Below are positions 9,562-19,691 of a stretch of DNA of 64,000 nucleotides, piece after piece. The first letter of the stretch is position 1, and each line of letters starts with the position of its first letter. This stretch comes from Nitzschia sp. pyKryTriq1 (taxonomy: Eukaryota; Bacillariophyta; Bacillariophyceae; Bacillariales; Bacillariaceae): NCBI GenBank assembly GCA_956465555.1, contig OY101124.1, forward strand, positions 806,001 to 870,000, written 5' to 3'. The position numbers were made by a program, and so were the translations under genes. Under the pieces are notes generated by a model. That model saw only the letters and a program-made list of their open reading frames with translations, did not search any database and was not told the DNA's origin.

Positions 9562-11186
9562 TTAGGCGGTCTCTTCAGCGGCAGCGGCGGCATCCTTGAC
9601 CTCCTTGGGGACCTCAACCTTTCCGTGGCGAGAAGCACGGACTTCCATGAGTTCCTCAACATCCTCCTTGTTGGGAGCGGACATATCATAGGCAGCTCCA
9701 CGGTGGTGGGAGATATCAAGACCAACTTCTTCTTCGAGAGCATCGACACGGAACATTCCCAAGGCGTTAAGGGCCAAGAAGAAAGGAGTCATGACGAAGA
9801 AGACCCATCCGCAGATCCACAAGACAGCACAGAATTGGCACAAAAGAAGGTTGGCATCGGCAGATCCATTTCCCCAGGAGTAGAACCATCCCAAATGTTC
9901 CGTGTTGTATCCAGCAGTGGCCATGGCGGATTCCTCGGCGAAGAGACCGACGGCAAGGACACCCCACATACCGTTGGCAAAGTGGACAGGGATAGCATCG
10001 ACGGCATCGTCAATCTTCATGTAGATCAAGAAGCTGGAGAATCCAACGTAGACCCATCCGGCAATAATACCAATGATGCAAGCAGCCCAAGGAGTAACAA
10101 CAGAGCATCCGGCAGTGATACCGACAAGACCTGCGAGACAACCGTTCATGGCCATGGTAAGGTCATAAGAAGCTTCACCGGTCTTTCGCATGTCAATGAA
10201 AGTGTCAGTGAACATAGCAGTAACACATCCACAAGCGGCAGCCAAGGTGGTGGTCACGGCGCAAAGGGCGGAGGTGGCAGCAGATCCAGAGTTGTCAATG
10301 ACAAGAGCAGATCCGGGGTTGAATCCGTACCATCCGAACCAAAGGATGAAGGTTCCAAGAATTTGAAGGGCGACGGAGTGGGCTTGGAAGGCAGCAGGGG
10401 TCTCAAGGGGGTTTCCATCCTCGTCGTAGAATCGTCCCTTACGGGGTCCGAGTACTACGGCAGCGACGAGGGCAGTAGCTCCACCACACATGTGGACGAC
10501 ACCGGATCCGGCGAAGTCGACAACACCGACACCACGGAATGGTTCGTCAGTGAACGCGGTCAAGAAACCGTTTGCACTCCAGATGGATCGCACAACAACT
10601 GGGTAGACAAATCCAGTTAGGAAAACGGAGTAGCATAGGTAGGCTTGCATCTTGCATCGCTCGGCAACAGTTCCGGCGACGATAGTAGCAGCAGTGGCGG
10701 CAAAAGCAAATTGGAAGAACCATCCAATGAGTTCACCTCCCGTGGAGAATTCACGGATGAAAAAGTTAGAGGTTCCAATGAAACTGGTGTTTCCCGAGGA
10801 GTTGTTGTCGTACGCGAAGGCGTAACCGACGGTGTAGAAACCAAGGGCACCACCGCAGGCATCCAACAAGTTCTTCAACATGATATTCTTGACGTTTTTT
10901 TGACGAACGGATCCAGCACAAAGCATGGCAAATCCGGATTGCATCATGAACACAAGGGCTCCAGCAAAAAGAAGGAAGAAGACGTTAAGACCGTCTTGGA
11001 CACTGGCCATGTTCTATAAATTGAGAAGGAGTCGTGATACATGTGAGAAATCTGTCCAGGCCATCGAAATCAGAAGACTGGTTCCCTCCATTTTCTACTT
11101 ACGCTGTCAATCATACAGATGGCAATAGCCTCAGGACTTGAGGCTGATTCACACAAGGTGGCGAGGGCATCTCCATCGTATTCCAT
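9562..11186 (-). CDS. AMT1: Ammonium transporter, Amt family (two exons)
   Basis: Exons are 11186-11103 and 11013-9562, with an 89-nt GTAAGT...TATAG intron in phase 0; total 511 residues. The mini-exon supplies the first 28 residues (MEYDGDALATLCESASS...), after which the product continues as NMASVQDGLNVFF. The rest is the classic 11-helix Amt fold. The conserved Asp and first pore His are in VDFAGSGVVH (Asp194, His202), and the second pore His is in VHFANGMWG (His372). Amt proteins move ammonium across the plasma membrane. The hydrophilic tail after about residue 445 may be regulatory. Codon choice is strongly biased, which suggests high expression and leaves long antisense frames open. Confidence 0.96.
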
Positions 11187-12407
11187 GTTTGCTACTGCAA
11201 CAGAAGAATTCGCAATGCGGATGTGTTAGATAAAAATATGCCAGCTATTGATACGGAAGCGCCGCAAGAACAGAGCTTCAAGAGTCGTCGTCCCCATCAA
11301 ACCGTAACCTTTGCGCAAGTCTAGCTCTGCGGTCTGAGGCACTGCACAACGTTTACGGTCTCTTTATTGCGGTAACTGTGTAATCAGCGTCATGGTAACT
11401 CACCAAAATTCTGATGTCAACTAAATTGCTAAGACTGCGAAAAATGTTAAATTGTGACAACATGAATGATTTTTGACTCGTCGTCGGCTTGACAGATGGA
11501 TCGATGGCACCGAGGGAGAGGCAGAACTGGCGTTTTGATTCTAAAATTCCCAAGATCTGGCCAAACTTCCGAAAGGACCGAAGGAAGCAATTCAAAGAAG
11601 GCGAAGGTGGAAGAACTCATCAGTACTAAATTCTACATGAGGTATACGTGTGTCACCAGGATGTCACACATACTGAATTGTTATATATCTTATTCTTCCG
11701 CCTTCGGACAAACCATGAAAGAACTAGCGTAATACATACAGCAGGCACAAATCATTTTTTATTAGGGAATTTTGGCGCCATCCAAGACTCTATCCTTTCT
11801 TCAATATTTACGTCTGTCATTTGGACGTCTTTTTAATTGTACATTTGTATTCATTATATAAAATGATTAATCTGCGTACAGCAGACAGAAGTAATCCTTA
11901 GAATTATGGCGAACTTGGTCAAATGGATGGATCACTACAGATTTTTGAAACCAAAAATTCTGTCCGTCGTGGCAATCTTGCCTATTGTCTCACACTCATA
12001 CGCATTGATGCGTTTCATTTAGGAAATGTGGACAGACGCAAATCATGTCTTCTGTTTCGCACCTCTCGAACCCGGGACCTTTCTTTCGACGAAGATCCAA
12101 AAATTTGGAAGGCATATATATGTATCAATGATTTCTACTGAATCCCAAGTACATTCACTACACTGATGCGAAAGTTCCGTTGAAAAGATGGGCAGTGCGG
12201 CATCGACCACTACCGTTACCGTAAGTATGTACCGGTAGAAAATACAAGTACAAAGCACGGAGGAGACAGGAGTTCTCTTGGCAACACCAATACTGCGGAC
12301 CTCGTACCGGTAGTCTTATTTTTGAGACGAAAGGAGAAAGGAGCCGTATTTTAAAGGAGGGGCCGTCGCCTGACAGACGTAGAAGGGTGAGAGGTCCGAA
12401 TGAAGAT
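11187..12407. other. Intergenic, promoter side of the ammonium transporter
   Basis: AT-rich sequence of 1.2 kb without a convincing ORF. It contains isolated ACCGGTA palindrome motifs near 12230 and 12306. It presumably holds the ammonium transporter promoter, but no specific element could be supported. Confidence 0.5.
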
Positions 12408-12420
12408 ACCGGTACCTGGT

Positions 12421-13827
12421 TGTTGTTGTTGTTAACTGTCTCTAGTCCCATTGAGCGTGGTTAGAACGGGATATCAATCCCACCAGAGGCTCGCAGGCAC
12501 TTAGACTAGACTACTAAGTGCGTTCTTAGACTACCTACTCTTGTTCCCCGTCGGATTCCTGGTCGGATACCACGGCCGCCTGTGCTTCTTCGTCTAGCTC
12601 CAGGGTTGGTTGAGTCCACCAGTAGAGTCTACTAGAGTCTCCACTCCGGCGGGTTGCATTGTCACATAACTGTTTGATTGGGCGGATTGCCACTTTGTCG
12701 ACGAAATTGCTCTGTCGGATTGCGATGTAATGCTCGATGGTGTAAATCCCTGCTTCACTACGGGCAACTTCGATCCTCGGGTAGTCCCAACTACCGTCTC
12801 GGAGCTTGTTCGGGAGGCGCACCGCAATCCTGCGCGCTACCTGATGGTGAAAGCCCCGGAGGGCATTCAACATCCTCGGCGTGATGGTCCACGTCTCGCA
12901 CCCATAAAGTAAGACCGACTGTACGATGGCTTTGTAGAACATCCCTGAGATTCTCGGTGTTGCGCCGTCCCGTGTTAACACGCGGCGGACCTGTCCCCAT
13001 CTCTGGCGAGCGCGGGAGAGGTTTCGGTACAAGGCAGGCCAATCGTCATCGGTGGATGAGAGTGGTCGACCTAGGTACTTGAACACAGTAACCGAGTGAA
13101 GTGGGTCGCCGTAGATCGTGAACACTTGTTCTCGGGCTAGGCGGGCCTCTTCGTTCGCCTTTCGCTGTCGTAGGCGGGCCGCGCCGCGCTTGCAAAGCAA
13201 GGAGGTCTGGTGGCCGCTTCTGATGGCGTTGGGCGTCACGTGCATCCCGCACAGTTCACATTTTGGGAGCGGGGTGGGGGCCTCTTCCAGGATGCAAAGG
13301 GTGTCGTCGGGGTGTCGGTGGCAGAAATGTCGTCTGAGATTGTCCCAGGATGGTGCAGTCCCCGAGCATCCTTCCACTGGGCAGAGCCGCTTGAGAAGGG
13401 TTTTCGGGAAACTGACTCGGTAGCTGTCCGGGGGTAGCTGCGATACCGCCGTGAGGCCGGTATCGGTGGCTATTCCATGTTGCGACCGAAGGTGATGGGG
13501 GAGGGAGCTGTGAGCCAGGCTGGCGCCGCATTCAGAGCACTCGACTCTGCGTCGCTGTCTCTGGCGGAACGAATCACTGCCGTCGATGCCTCGGTTGCGT
13601 TTGTACGCTTCCTCGGACATCCGGCCCTTGATGGGCCCGGGAGTGCAGGTCATGGCCTCCGTCTTACTGGTGTTAGTCTTTAGTCCTACCCGCTCGAACA
13701 GACCGGCAAGGCGCTCAATGGCGGTTTGCAGGTGCGTGTGGTGGCGGGATCCTACCATGCCGTCATCGGCGTAGAAGCAGGCGATGTTCTCAGCAGGGCT
13801 GCCTCCGTCTAGGCCTGCCGTGGGCCG
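12421..13827 (-). mobile_element. 5'-truncated non-LTR retrotransposon (LINE) with 13-bp target-site duplication
   Basis: The unit is bounded by the identical 13-mer ACCGGTACCTGGT at 12408-12420 and 13828-13840, a typical LINE target-site duplication. On the minus strand it enters directly inside a reverse transcriptase reading frame, runs through the stop at 12535, and ends with a short 3' UTR and an AAC-repeat tail (12421-12434). This is the usual product of incomplete target-primed reverse transcription. The open frame and perfect duplication suggest a recent insertion. The clade is not assigned. Confidence 0.9.
12535..13827 (-). CDS. C-terminal part of LINE reverse transcriptase
   Basis: The frame is open from the 5' truncation point (13827) to the stop, about 430 residues. 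It contains the catalytic FYADDG box just inside the truncation, KTEAMTC, the C-terminal KYLGRPL block and VLLYGCETW, all characteristic of non-LTR reverse transcriptases. Between these lie three Cys/His clusters: CSECG...HHLRSQH, CPVEGC...HFCHRH and CELCG. These are C2H2-like fingers inserted in the thumb/C-terminal region. The upstream fingers/palm and endonuclease are absent because of the 5' truncation, so the copy cannot move by itself. Confidence 0.88.
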   Translation of the reverse strand, partial: RPTAGLDGGSPAENIACFYADDGMVGSRHHTHLQTAIERLAGLFERVGLKTNTSKTEAMTCTPGPIKGRMSEEAYKRNRGIDGSDSFRQRQRRRVECSECGASLAHSSLPHHLRSQHGIATDTGLTAVSQLPPDSYRVSFPKTLLKRLCPVEGCSGTAPSWDNLRRHFCHRHPDDTLCILEEAPTPLPKCELCGMHVTPNAIRSGHQTSLLCKRGAARLRQRKANEEARLAREQVFTIYGDPLHSVTVFKYLGRPLSSTDDDWPALYRNLSRARQRWGQVRRVLTRDGATPRISGMFYKAIVQSVLLYGCETWTITPRMLNALRGFHHQVARRIAVRLPNKLRDGSWDYPRIEVARSEAGIYTIEHYIAIRQSNFVDKVAIRPIKQLCDNATRRSGDSSRLYWWTQPTLELDEEAQAAVVSDQESDGEQE

Positions 13828-13840
13828 ACCGGTACCTGGT

Positions 13841-14275
13841 ACCGTAGATACTCTACTACCGGTCGAGAAAAATGGGTCTCACCAAATCCGCTAGCGCACT
13901 CCACAATGTCTGGCCGTCCTCCTTGCAAAAGGGTCTATCCAATCGACGATGATGGAGTCGCGCGTGAATCGCGCGGATGAATCCTTGGTTTTCATTGGAT
14001 CCCCGCATCCTCCTCGAGGACCACCCAACTACATACCGGCGGTGGTACTACCGAGGGGCGCGCCTCGACGCCCCAACTACTTTTCGAAGGTACATAGAAC
14101 CATCATCATCAATCATCATCATCATCATCATTATTCATCAATTCGGTTGTTTCCCTCAACACCCAGCAGTCGAGGGTTTCAGCAACGCCGCTAGAGTGTT
14201 TGTAAAACCAAGAAGAACCACATTCCTCTCAGTCAGTCAATACAGTATAGACAGCTAGTAGTGCTCTTTTGAACA
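13841..14275. other. Intergenic, MRD1 promoter/5' leader with CAT microsatellite
   Basis: The stretch holds a CAT/ATC trinucleotide run at about 14101-14140 and no convincing ORF. It lies directly upstream of the MRD1 start codon. Confidence 0.55.
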
Positions 14276-16855
14276 ATGGTAGCCGCATCGAAAACTCGAG
14301 TATGCGTGAAGAATCTGCCGCCGACGGCCAGCGAACAGGACTTGAAGGAATTTTTGACGGGATCGTCGTCGTCATCATCATCATTATCGTCGAAAGAGCG
14401 CATTGAAATAACCGACTGCAAAGTCTTGAAAAATGCCAAGGGCAAGTCCCGCAAAGTTGCCTTTGTGGGCTTTCGACAGGAACGTCATGCCAAGTTCGTC
14501 GTGGAGAATTTTCACAGAACATTCATGGGCATGAGCCGTTTGTCAGTGGAGCCAGCGCTGGCCAAGAAGGATGAGGAGAAAGAGTCGAGAAAGGCTACCG
14601 ATTCTACTAATAGTGCAGAGAATCCAAAGGCAAAGAACGACGATCCCAGTAAAGCGAAATTGTCCAACAAGCACAAGAAAGAACTCTTGCAGCTCGCCGG
14701 CACGGGTCAAAAATCTAAATTCTGGGCCAACGACGAAGATGCCCCAATCTTGACAGAGGACACACAAGTCAAAGAGCACGTGGAGGAAAGTGTTAATGAG
14801 GATGGTGAGGCTGACGATGACAAGAGAGACAGTGACAGTGACAGTGATAGCGATAGTAGTAGCTCAGAGGAAAGTGACGACGACGACGACGACAAGCCCA
14901 CAAAAACGCCCAAAGCTTCTTCGAATGCCTTGTCAGACCTGGATTTTCTCCGTTCCAAACAGAAGGCGACTGACGATTTGGACGACTTGGAAGCTGGAAA
15001 AGATGTTGTTCCAGATCCAAACAATGAGGAGAAGGCAAGAGAAGATGACATTGACACTGACAGTGATGGTGACGATAGCGATGATTCCTCGTCTAGCTCG
15101 GACTCCTCCTCCTCCTCCTCCAGTAGTGAGGATGAAACTACAAACACAATAACTAAAGCCTCAGAAAAACCTGAAAAAGGCTCAGACATCAAGGCTGTCA
15201 AGGTTCCAACACCAGAAAACGATCAATCAGAAGACATGCATGATGAGACAGAGGATGCCAAGAAAGAGGAAACATCCAAATCCCGTCTTTTTGTGCGGAA
15301 TTTACCCTTCGAGACTACAGAGGAGGAGCTAGAAGAGTACTTTTCGGTTTATGGCAAACTGGTGGAATGCCACATTCCCGTGGACGACCAGAAAAGAAAT
15401 AAAGGATTTGCATTTGTCCAATACGCATCAGCAGTCGACGCGTTAGAAGCACGAAAACAACTGGACACGGTCGACTTCCAGGGTCGTTTGCTGCACATAT
15501 TGCCTGCTAGGCCAGTTCCAGCTTCCGCTCAATCCGGTGGAGACGAGCACTTGACCTGGAAGCAAAACAAGGAGCAAACGCGCAAGGAGCAAGATGCCAA
15601 GAATGGGGTTGACGGTGCAAAAGGATGGTCGGCTAGTTTCGTTCGCGGCGACGCTGTTGTGGACAACTTGGTGGAACGACTGGGACTACGAAAGGCAGAC
15701 TTTTTGGGCGTTAAGGATAAGTTATCGTCCGGAGATGCTGCTGTTCGCATGGCCCTCGGAGAAACACAAATCATCGAAGAGAATAGAGAATATTTTCGCC
15801 AAAATGGAGTGGATATGGAGGCGCTGGTATCTGCCACGGGAAACGAGAAGACATCAAAGAGAAGCAAGACTTCCATTTTGGTAAAAAACTTGCCTTATGA
15901 TACTCGCGTGGAAGAATTGAACAAGCTTTTTCAGATTGGTGATGAATCGGTCAAGATTCTACTGCCTCCGTCCAGGACCATCGCCCTTGTCGAATATGGG
16001 CATCATTCCGATGCGAAGAAGGCCTTTCGAAATTTGGCGTACCGCCGTTTCAAACATGTACCGATTTACTTAGAATGGGCCCCATTGGCTGCCAAAACCG
16101 AAGGGACAAAGGAGGGCGTGGAGTCTTTGGCACAAACCCCAACTACGAAAGAGCCCATTCCGGAGGCTGCCGAGGAAGCCGAGTCGGATGTTTTGGAGGG
16201 AGAGCAAGGCTCCACCATTTACGTAAAGAATCTGAATTTTGTTACAAGCGAAGACGCGTTGCGCCAAGTCTTTGAAAAGAACGTTGGGCCTGTTCGTTCT
16301 GTACGCATCCCTCAAAAGGTGGCCCCAGTCAAGAATGGGGAGGAACCGCAGTTGCTGTCCATGGGCTACGGCTTTGTGGAGCTTGAATCGGAAGGCGCGG
16401 CCAAGAAGGCGATCCAAGTTCTGCAGGGCAAACTTGTAGAAGGACACGCATGGGAAGTCACAATCTCATCTAACAAGAAAGGTGACCCCGGACAGAAGTC
16501 AAAAACGACTCCTTCCGGAAAGAATCCGACCAAACTCATCGTCCGCAATGTTCCATTTCAAGCTACTCGAACGGAGATGTTGAAGTTGTTTGGGTCGTTT
16601 GGCCAGCTTCGACGAGTTCGGCTGCCGAAAAAGTTCGACGGTTCCCATCGCGGTTTCGCATTTATTGAGTTCTTGACCAGCAAAGAAGCGGTAGCTGCGA
16701 TGAACGCTCTTTCGCGCACACATCTGTACGGAAGGCATTTGGTCTTGGAGTGGGCCACGGATGATGATCAGGATGTTGATAGACTAAGAGAGAAGGCAAA
16801 ACGCGACGCCGAAGGGCCCGCTGTTCCCAAGAACAAGAAAATTCGATTTACATAG
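14276..16855 (+). CDS. MRD1: MRD1/RBM19 pre-rRNA processing factor with five RRMs
   Basis: Single-exon protein of 859 residues. Five RNA-recognition motifs are visible through their RNP2/RNP1 boxes: RRM1 from residue 6 (VCVKNL / VAFVGF), RRM2 about 336-412 (LFVRNL / KGFAFVQY), RRM3 about 532-605 (ILVKNL, weak RNP1), RRM4 about 645-732 (IYVKNL / YGFVEL) and RRM5 about 751-828 (LIVRNV / RGFAFIEF). RRM1 and RRM2 are separated by a long Ser/Asp/Glu-rich acidic segment. This order and spacing match MRD1 of yeast and RBM19 of animals, nucleolar proteins needed for early cleavage of the 35S-type pre-rRNA and 40S assembly. The last residues are basic (KNKKIRFT). The ATG sits in a good context (ACAATGG). 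Confidence 0.94.
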   Translation: MVAASKTRVCVKNLPPTASEQDLKEFLTGSSSSSSSLSSKERIEITDCKVLKNAKGKSRKVAFVGFRQERHAKFVVENFHRTFMGMSRLSVEPALAKKDEEKESRKATDSTNSAENPKAKNDDPSKAKLSNKHKKELLQLAGTGQKSKFWANDEDAPILTEDTQVKEHVEESVNEDGEADDDKRDSDSDSDSDSSSSEESDDDDDDKPTKTPKASSNALSDLDFLRSKQKATDDLDDLEAGKDVVPDPNNEEKAREDDIDTDSDGDDSDDSSSSSDSSSSSSSSEDETTNTITKASEKPEKGSDIKAVKVPTPENDQSEDMHDETEDAKKEETSKSRLFVRNLPFETTEEELEEYFSVYGKLVECHIPVDDQKRNKGFAFVQYASAVDALEARKQLDTVDFQGRLLHILPARPVPASAQSGGDEHLTWKQNKEQTRKEQDAKNGVDGAKGWSASFVRGDAVVDNLVERLGLRKADFLGVKDKLSSGDAAVRMALGETQIIEENREYFRQNGVDMEALVSATGNEKTSKRSKTSILVKNLPYDTRVEELNKLFQIGDESVKILLPPSRTIALVEYGHHSDAKKAFRNLAYRRFKHVPIYLEWAPLAAKTEGTKEGVESLAQTPTTKEPIPEAAEEAESDVLEGEQGSTIYVKNLNFVTSEDALRQVFEKNVGPVRSVRIPQKVAPVKNGEEPQLLSMGYGFVELESEGAAKKAIQVLQGKLVEGHAWEVTISSNKKGDPGQKSKTTPSGKNPTKLIVRNVPFQATRTEMLKLFGSFGQLRRVRLPKKFDGSHRGFAFIEFLTSKEAVAAMNALSRTHLYGRHLVLEWATDDDQDVDRLREKAKRDAEGPAVPKNKKIRFT

Positions 16856-16950
16856 GATATATCTTGGTGGCCAATGCACGTTCAGACTTTGTTATGTTAG
16901 ATAGCACCATAATGATTACTATCACTTGTTCGTGGTTCTTTATCTCTGGG

Positions 16951-17043
16951 CTGTCTGGCGTGGCTAATGTCGTTCCGGCCATTGCTCTCGAACGTCAAGG
17001 TAGTAGCTAAATTAGACAGCACTTTTTCGCTGCTTTACGATAT
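16951..17043 (+). repeat. Penelope-like element 3' tail, solitary copy
   Basis: This matches 48914-49020, the sequence just after the Penelope-like GIY-YIG frame. Shared blocks include CTGTCTGGCGT, CGTTCCGGC and the run from CGTCAAGGTAG through AAATTAGACAG to TTTTTCGCTGCTTTACGATAT. It begins about 95 bp beyond the MRD1 stop. It is probably a severely 5'-truncated insertion of the same family; such a tail may also supply transcription ends. Broken; no coding part remains. Confidence 0.7.
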
Positions 17044-17340
17044 TGTTTACATAGTCTACTGTTGTCGATTCCTAACCGTCTCGTGTTACACTGTAGCTTC
17101 TCTTCCCGGCGTGAGTTGTAAACCGTGTGCGCGGTCAAAAGACTTTACAGGCGATCTACTCGTGCCACTGCTTTCATCAGACTTTGATTATTGCTTGATT
17201 TTGATTTAGCGTTTAAGTCCTATGGTACCTTGTATGTTTTTGTATGAGCTCTTATGAATGAGTTACAAGAGACGAGAGACGAAACCACTTCGGTTGGCGG
17301 TGATGATCGAATCATCATCAAATAATCAATCGGATCCGTC
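17044..17340. other. Intergenic between MRD1 tail repeat and gametolysin 3' end
   Basis: About 300 bp without a convincing ORF. I saw only short direct repeats such as GAATCATCATCAAATAATC near 17310. Confidence 0.5.
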
Positions 17341-17422
17341 TACGAATACATTATTTTCCTTGAACCTTGGAATCATCAACGTACGAATACATTATTTTCC
17401 TTGAACCTTGAAATCATCAACG
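17341..17422. repeat. 41-bp tandem duplication across the gametolysin stop codon
   Basis: Units 17341-17381 and 17382-17422 differ at one base. On the minus strand the inner unit encodes the last residues (DDFKVQGK) and the stop codon; the outer unit repeats the same coding-like sequence just downstream of that stop. The protein is unaffected and the second copy lies in the 3' UTR. Confidence 0.92.
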
Positions 17423-19691
17423 TACATCAAACCCAACTTCTTGACTTTGGTGAAAAATGTGCGAATTCTAAACTTGAGAACCTTCACTCCAGCGTCAACG
17501 GGCCATTCGTAGGTTCCATTTTGCCATCCCTTGTCTTTGGACCAATCTCCAAGAGCACCCTTGGTGAATGTTTTGACGGTTTTCCAAGTACTTCCATCGT
17601 CACTCGACGTCTCCAGTGCAAACCAATTACCGTCGTTGGCTAGCACTGAATAATACGAAAAGTCTATCTTGAGAGTTTTGTAGTCTGCGACCTGATATCC
17701 CAACTTGGTCGAGGCTTTAGTGATGCCTGCCATATACATGGAACCCGCTGACTTGCCACCCACGGCCTTCTTCCAGTACTTCGCAAGTTTGGCGTCAGCA
17801 CTGCTCGCAGTAGTGAAGATCCCCATGTTACCTGTAAACGTCTCTGTCACAACATCATTCCATGTGTTTGGATCTATAGGTGTGGGATCCTCAGGTGGCG
17901 GCACGTTTGGATCGGTGGGTGGCGATGGGGGAGCTGGTGTGGGATCCTTGGGTGGCGGCACGTCCAGTTTGATGGTGACATCAGCGAAGGCAGGATTGGC
18001 TGAAGTACTGATTTCGTTCACCTTGATAATGAGGTCTACGCCATTCAAGTATTTCGGAATGACATATTGACCACCTGAGCTGAGTTTGGCCTCCAAGTAA
18101 GACAATTCCGTACTTGTTTGGCCTATGACCGTAACTTGGTTCGGGGCCTCGACCGTACCATCGTTGAAGCCAGCGGCGCGGTTGAACCCGACATAGAGAG
18201 GCTGAGGATGTGCGGTTGTCCCTTTGATTTTCAGGTGGACACGCTGTGGAGCAGATCCGCTGTTATCATAGGCAATGATCCCCACCAAGGTTCTCTGAAG
18301 CTCGTTCTGTTGGGTCATGTCCACTTCTTCTCGCTGTTTTGAATACCAGCCCAGCTGCCAACTCTTGGCGGGGTTGTAACACATCTTCGTGTTGAAGGAG
18401 CCGTAACTGTATCCCATCATCCCGGTCTGATCTCCATATGCTTCTGTACCCTCATTCGCATGGTTCAATCCTAAGTTGTGCCCGAGTTCGTGAACTTGAC
18501 CAGATGGATACCGGCACCACTCATCATTATAGACAGTGAGCCAACTATTCAAGTAACCTGTCGAGTGGAATGAATCAAACAAGCAGGTGGTGAGAGAAGA
18601 TATGGTTGTGAAAGATACGAGGTCAGGAGCAAACATCAGCACATACCATAGGCAATCCAGCCGCCAGATGTACCAGGTGGCAAGCACAGCATGACGTGAT
18701 CGAACGACGAAGAAGGCTCTTTACCGACAACTTTCTTCAGTTCAGCGAGAACGGCATCTTGGATGACGGAGCTTTCTACTCCTTTGACATTCTTGTTGAT
18801 CACGACTTCAGCGACGCCGTTTAGGATATTGCTCCCAGTTGCAGGTTGCATTTGCATGTCGCCGTGAGAGCAAGAGTTGAATCGTTCGACCAAGTTGACG
18901 GGAGAGCCATCTGTTCCAAAGATGTCGTCGCTCAGTTTCTTGCTAGTCGCCGATGTCGCGTCATCGAGGCCTGTCACTCGAACTGCCAACACCGTTCTGG
19001 GGGTGACGGTGTTGATAGGAGCCAAAAGACGATTGTCTTGCTTGTCTTTCTTATCTTTCTTGTCTTTTTTCTCGGATGGACCGCGTTTTTCGACCTTATC
19101 CCACTGTTTCCGCGAGCCGCGTGGGACTTTGAGAGATCCGTTGACAATCTCGGCACCTTCGGCAAGCAAGGTCGTGACACCACTGATAGCCTCGACGTCC
19201 AGATCAACATCGTCAAGTCCTTCCAAGGTAACGAACTGAACTCCAGCTTGGTTTGCGTCAGCACTTTGGAGTTCACATTCCCATCCCTCTGTTGAGCCCT
19301 GATCGCCCTCAATCTCTGTCAGGACCTTAGTGACGATACATCCTTCGGATTGGACGAGTCTGCGTCCTCGAAGACGCTGCTGCTGCTTCGGAAGATGAAA
19401 AGTGGTAAAGCGGGAGGAATTGGCAACACAGATAATGATGTGAGCGAGAAGAAAAATAGGTGACGGCGCCGGCCGCCGACATGAATGGAAGCAAGTCAAG
19501 TAGTACGAATACTACATGCTTCTCAACAATGGTACCAACAATATGATTACTCCAATCCCTTCTTCCTTGCTCTTGGATCTTACCTCCACCTGGCCTTCGC
19601 TCGACGACGCAAAAGCTGCCTTATGTAGCAACGAAGAAGAAGTGGTAAGTGCCAACATCGCTGCGTTGATGCTTGTAGTAGAATATTTCAT
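17392..19691 (-). CDS. Gametolysin-type secreted metalloprotease (peptidase M11), three exons
   Basis: Exons are 19691-19584, 19385-18647 and 18557-17392, with introns of 198 and 89 nt; 670 residues in this model. Exon 1 encodes the start and signal peptide (MKYSTTSINAAMLALTTSS, then hydrophobic residues to AAFA). The second acceptor sits in a CAGCAGCAG run, so use may vary by one Gln. The zinc site is VHELGHNLGLNH (HExxHxxGxxH), followed by the Met-turn MMGYSYG. This is the gametolysin/M11 signature of extracellular proteases first known from algal cell-wall lysis. A Pro-rich linker (PPPKDPTPAPPSPPT) leads to a C-terminal beta-rich module of about 150 residues, possibly carbohydrate- or wall-binding. 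It is expected to be secreted or wall-bound. Confidence 0.92.

Noticed and set aside
9625-10620. 331-residue ORF antisense to the ammonium transporter
   Set aside because: It is a by-product of the strong codon bias of AMT on the other strand; composition is Gly/Ser/Asp-rich without domains.
14707-15201. Minus-strand Ser-rich ORF inside MRD1
   Set aside because: Antisense of the Ser/Asp-rich linker of MRD1.
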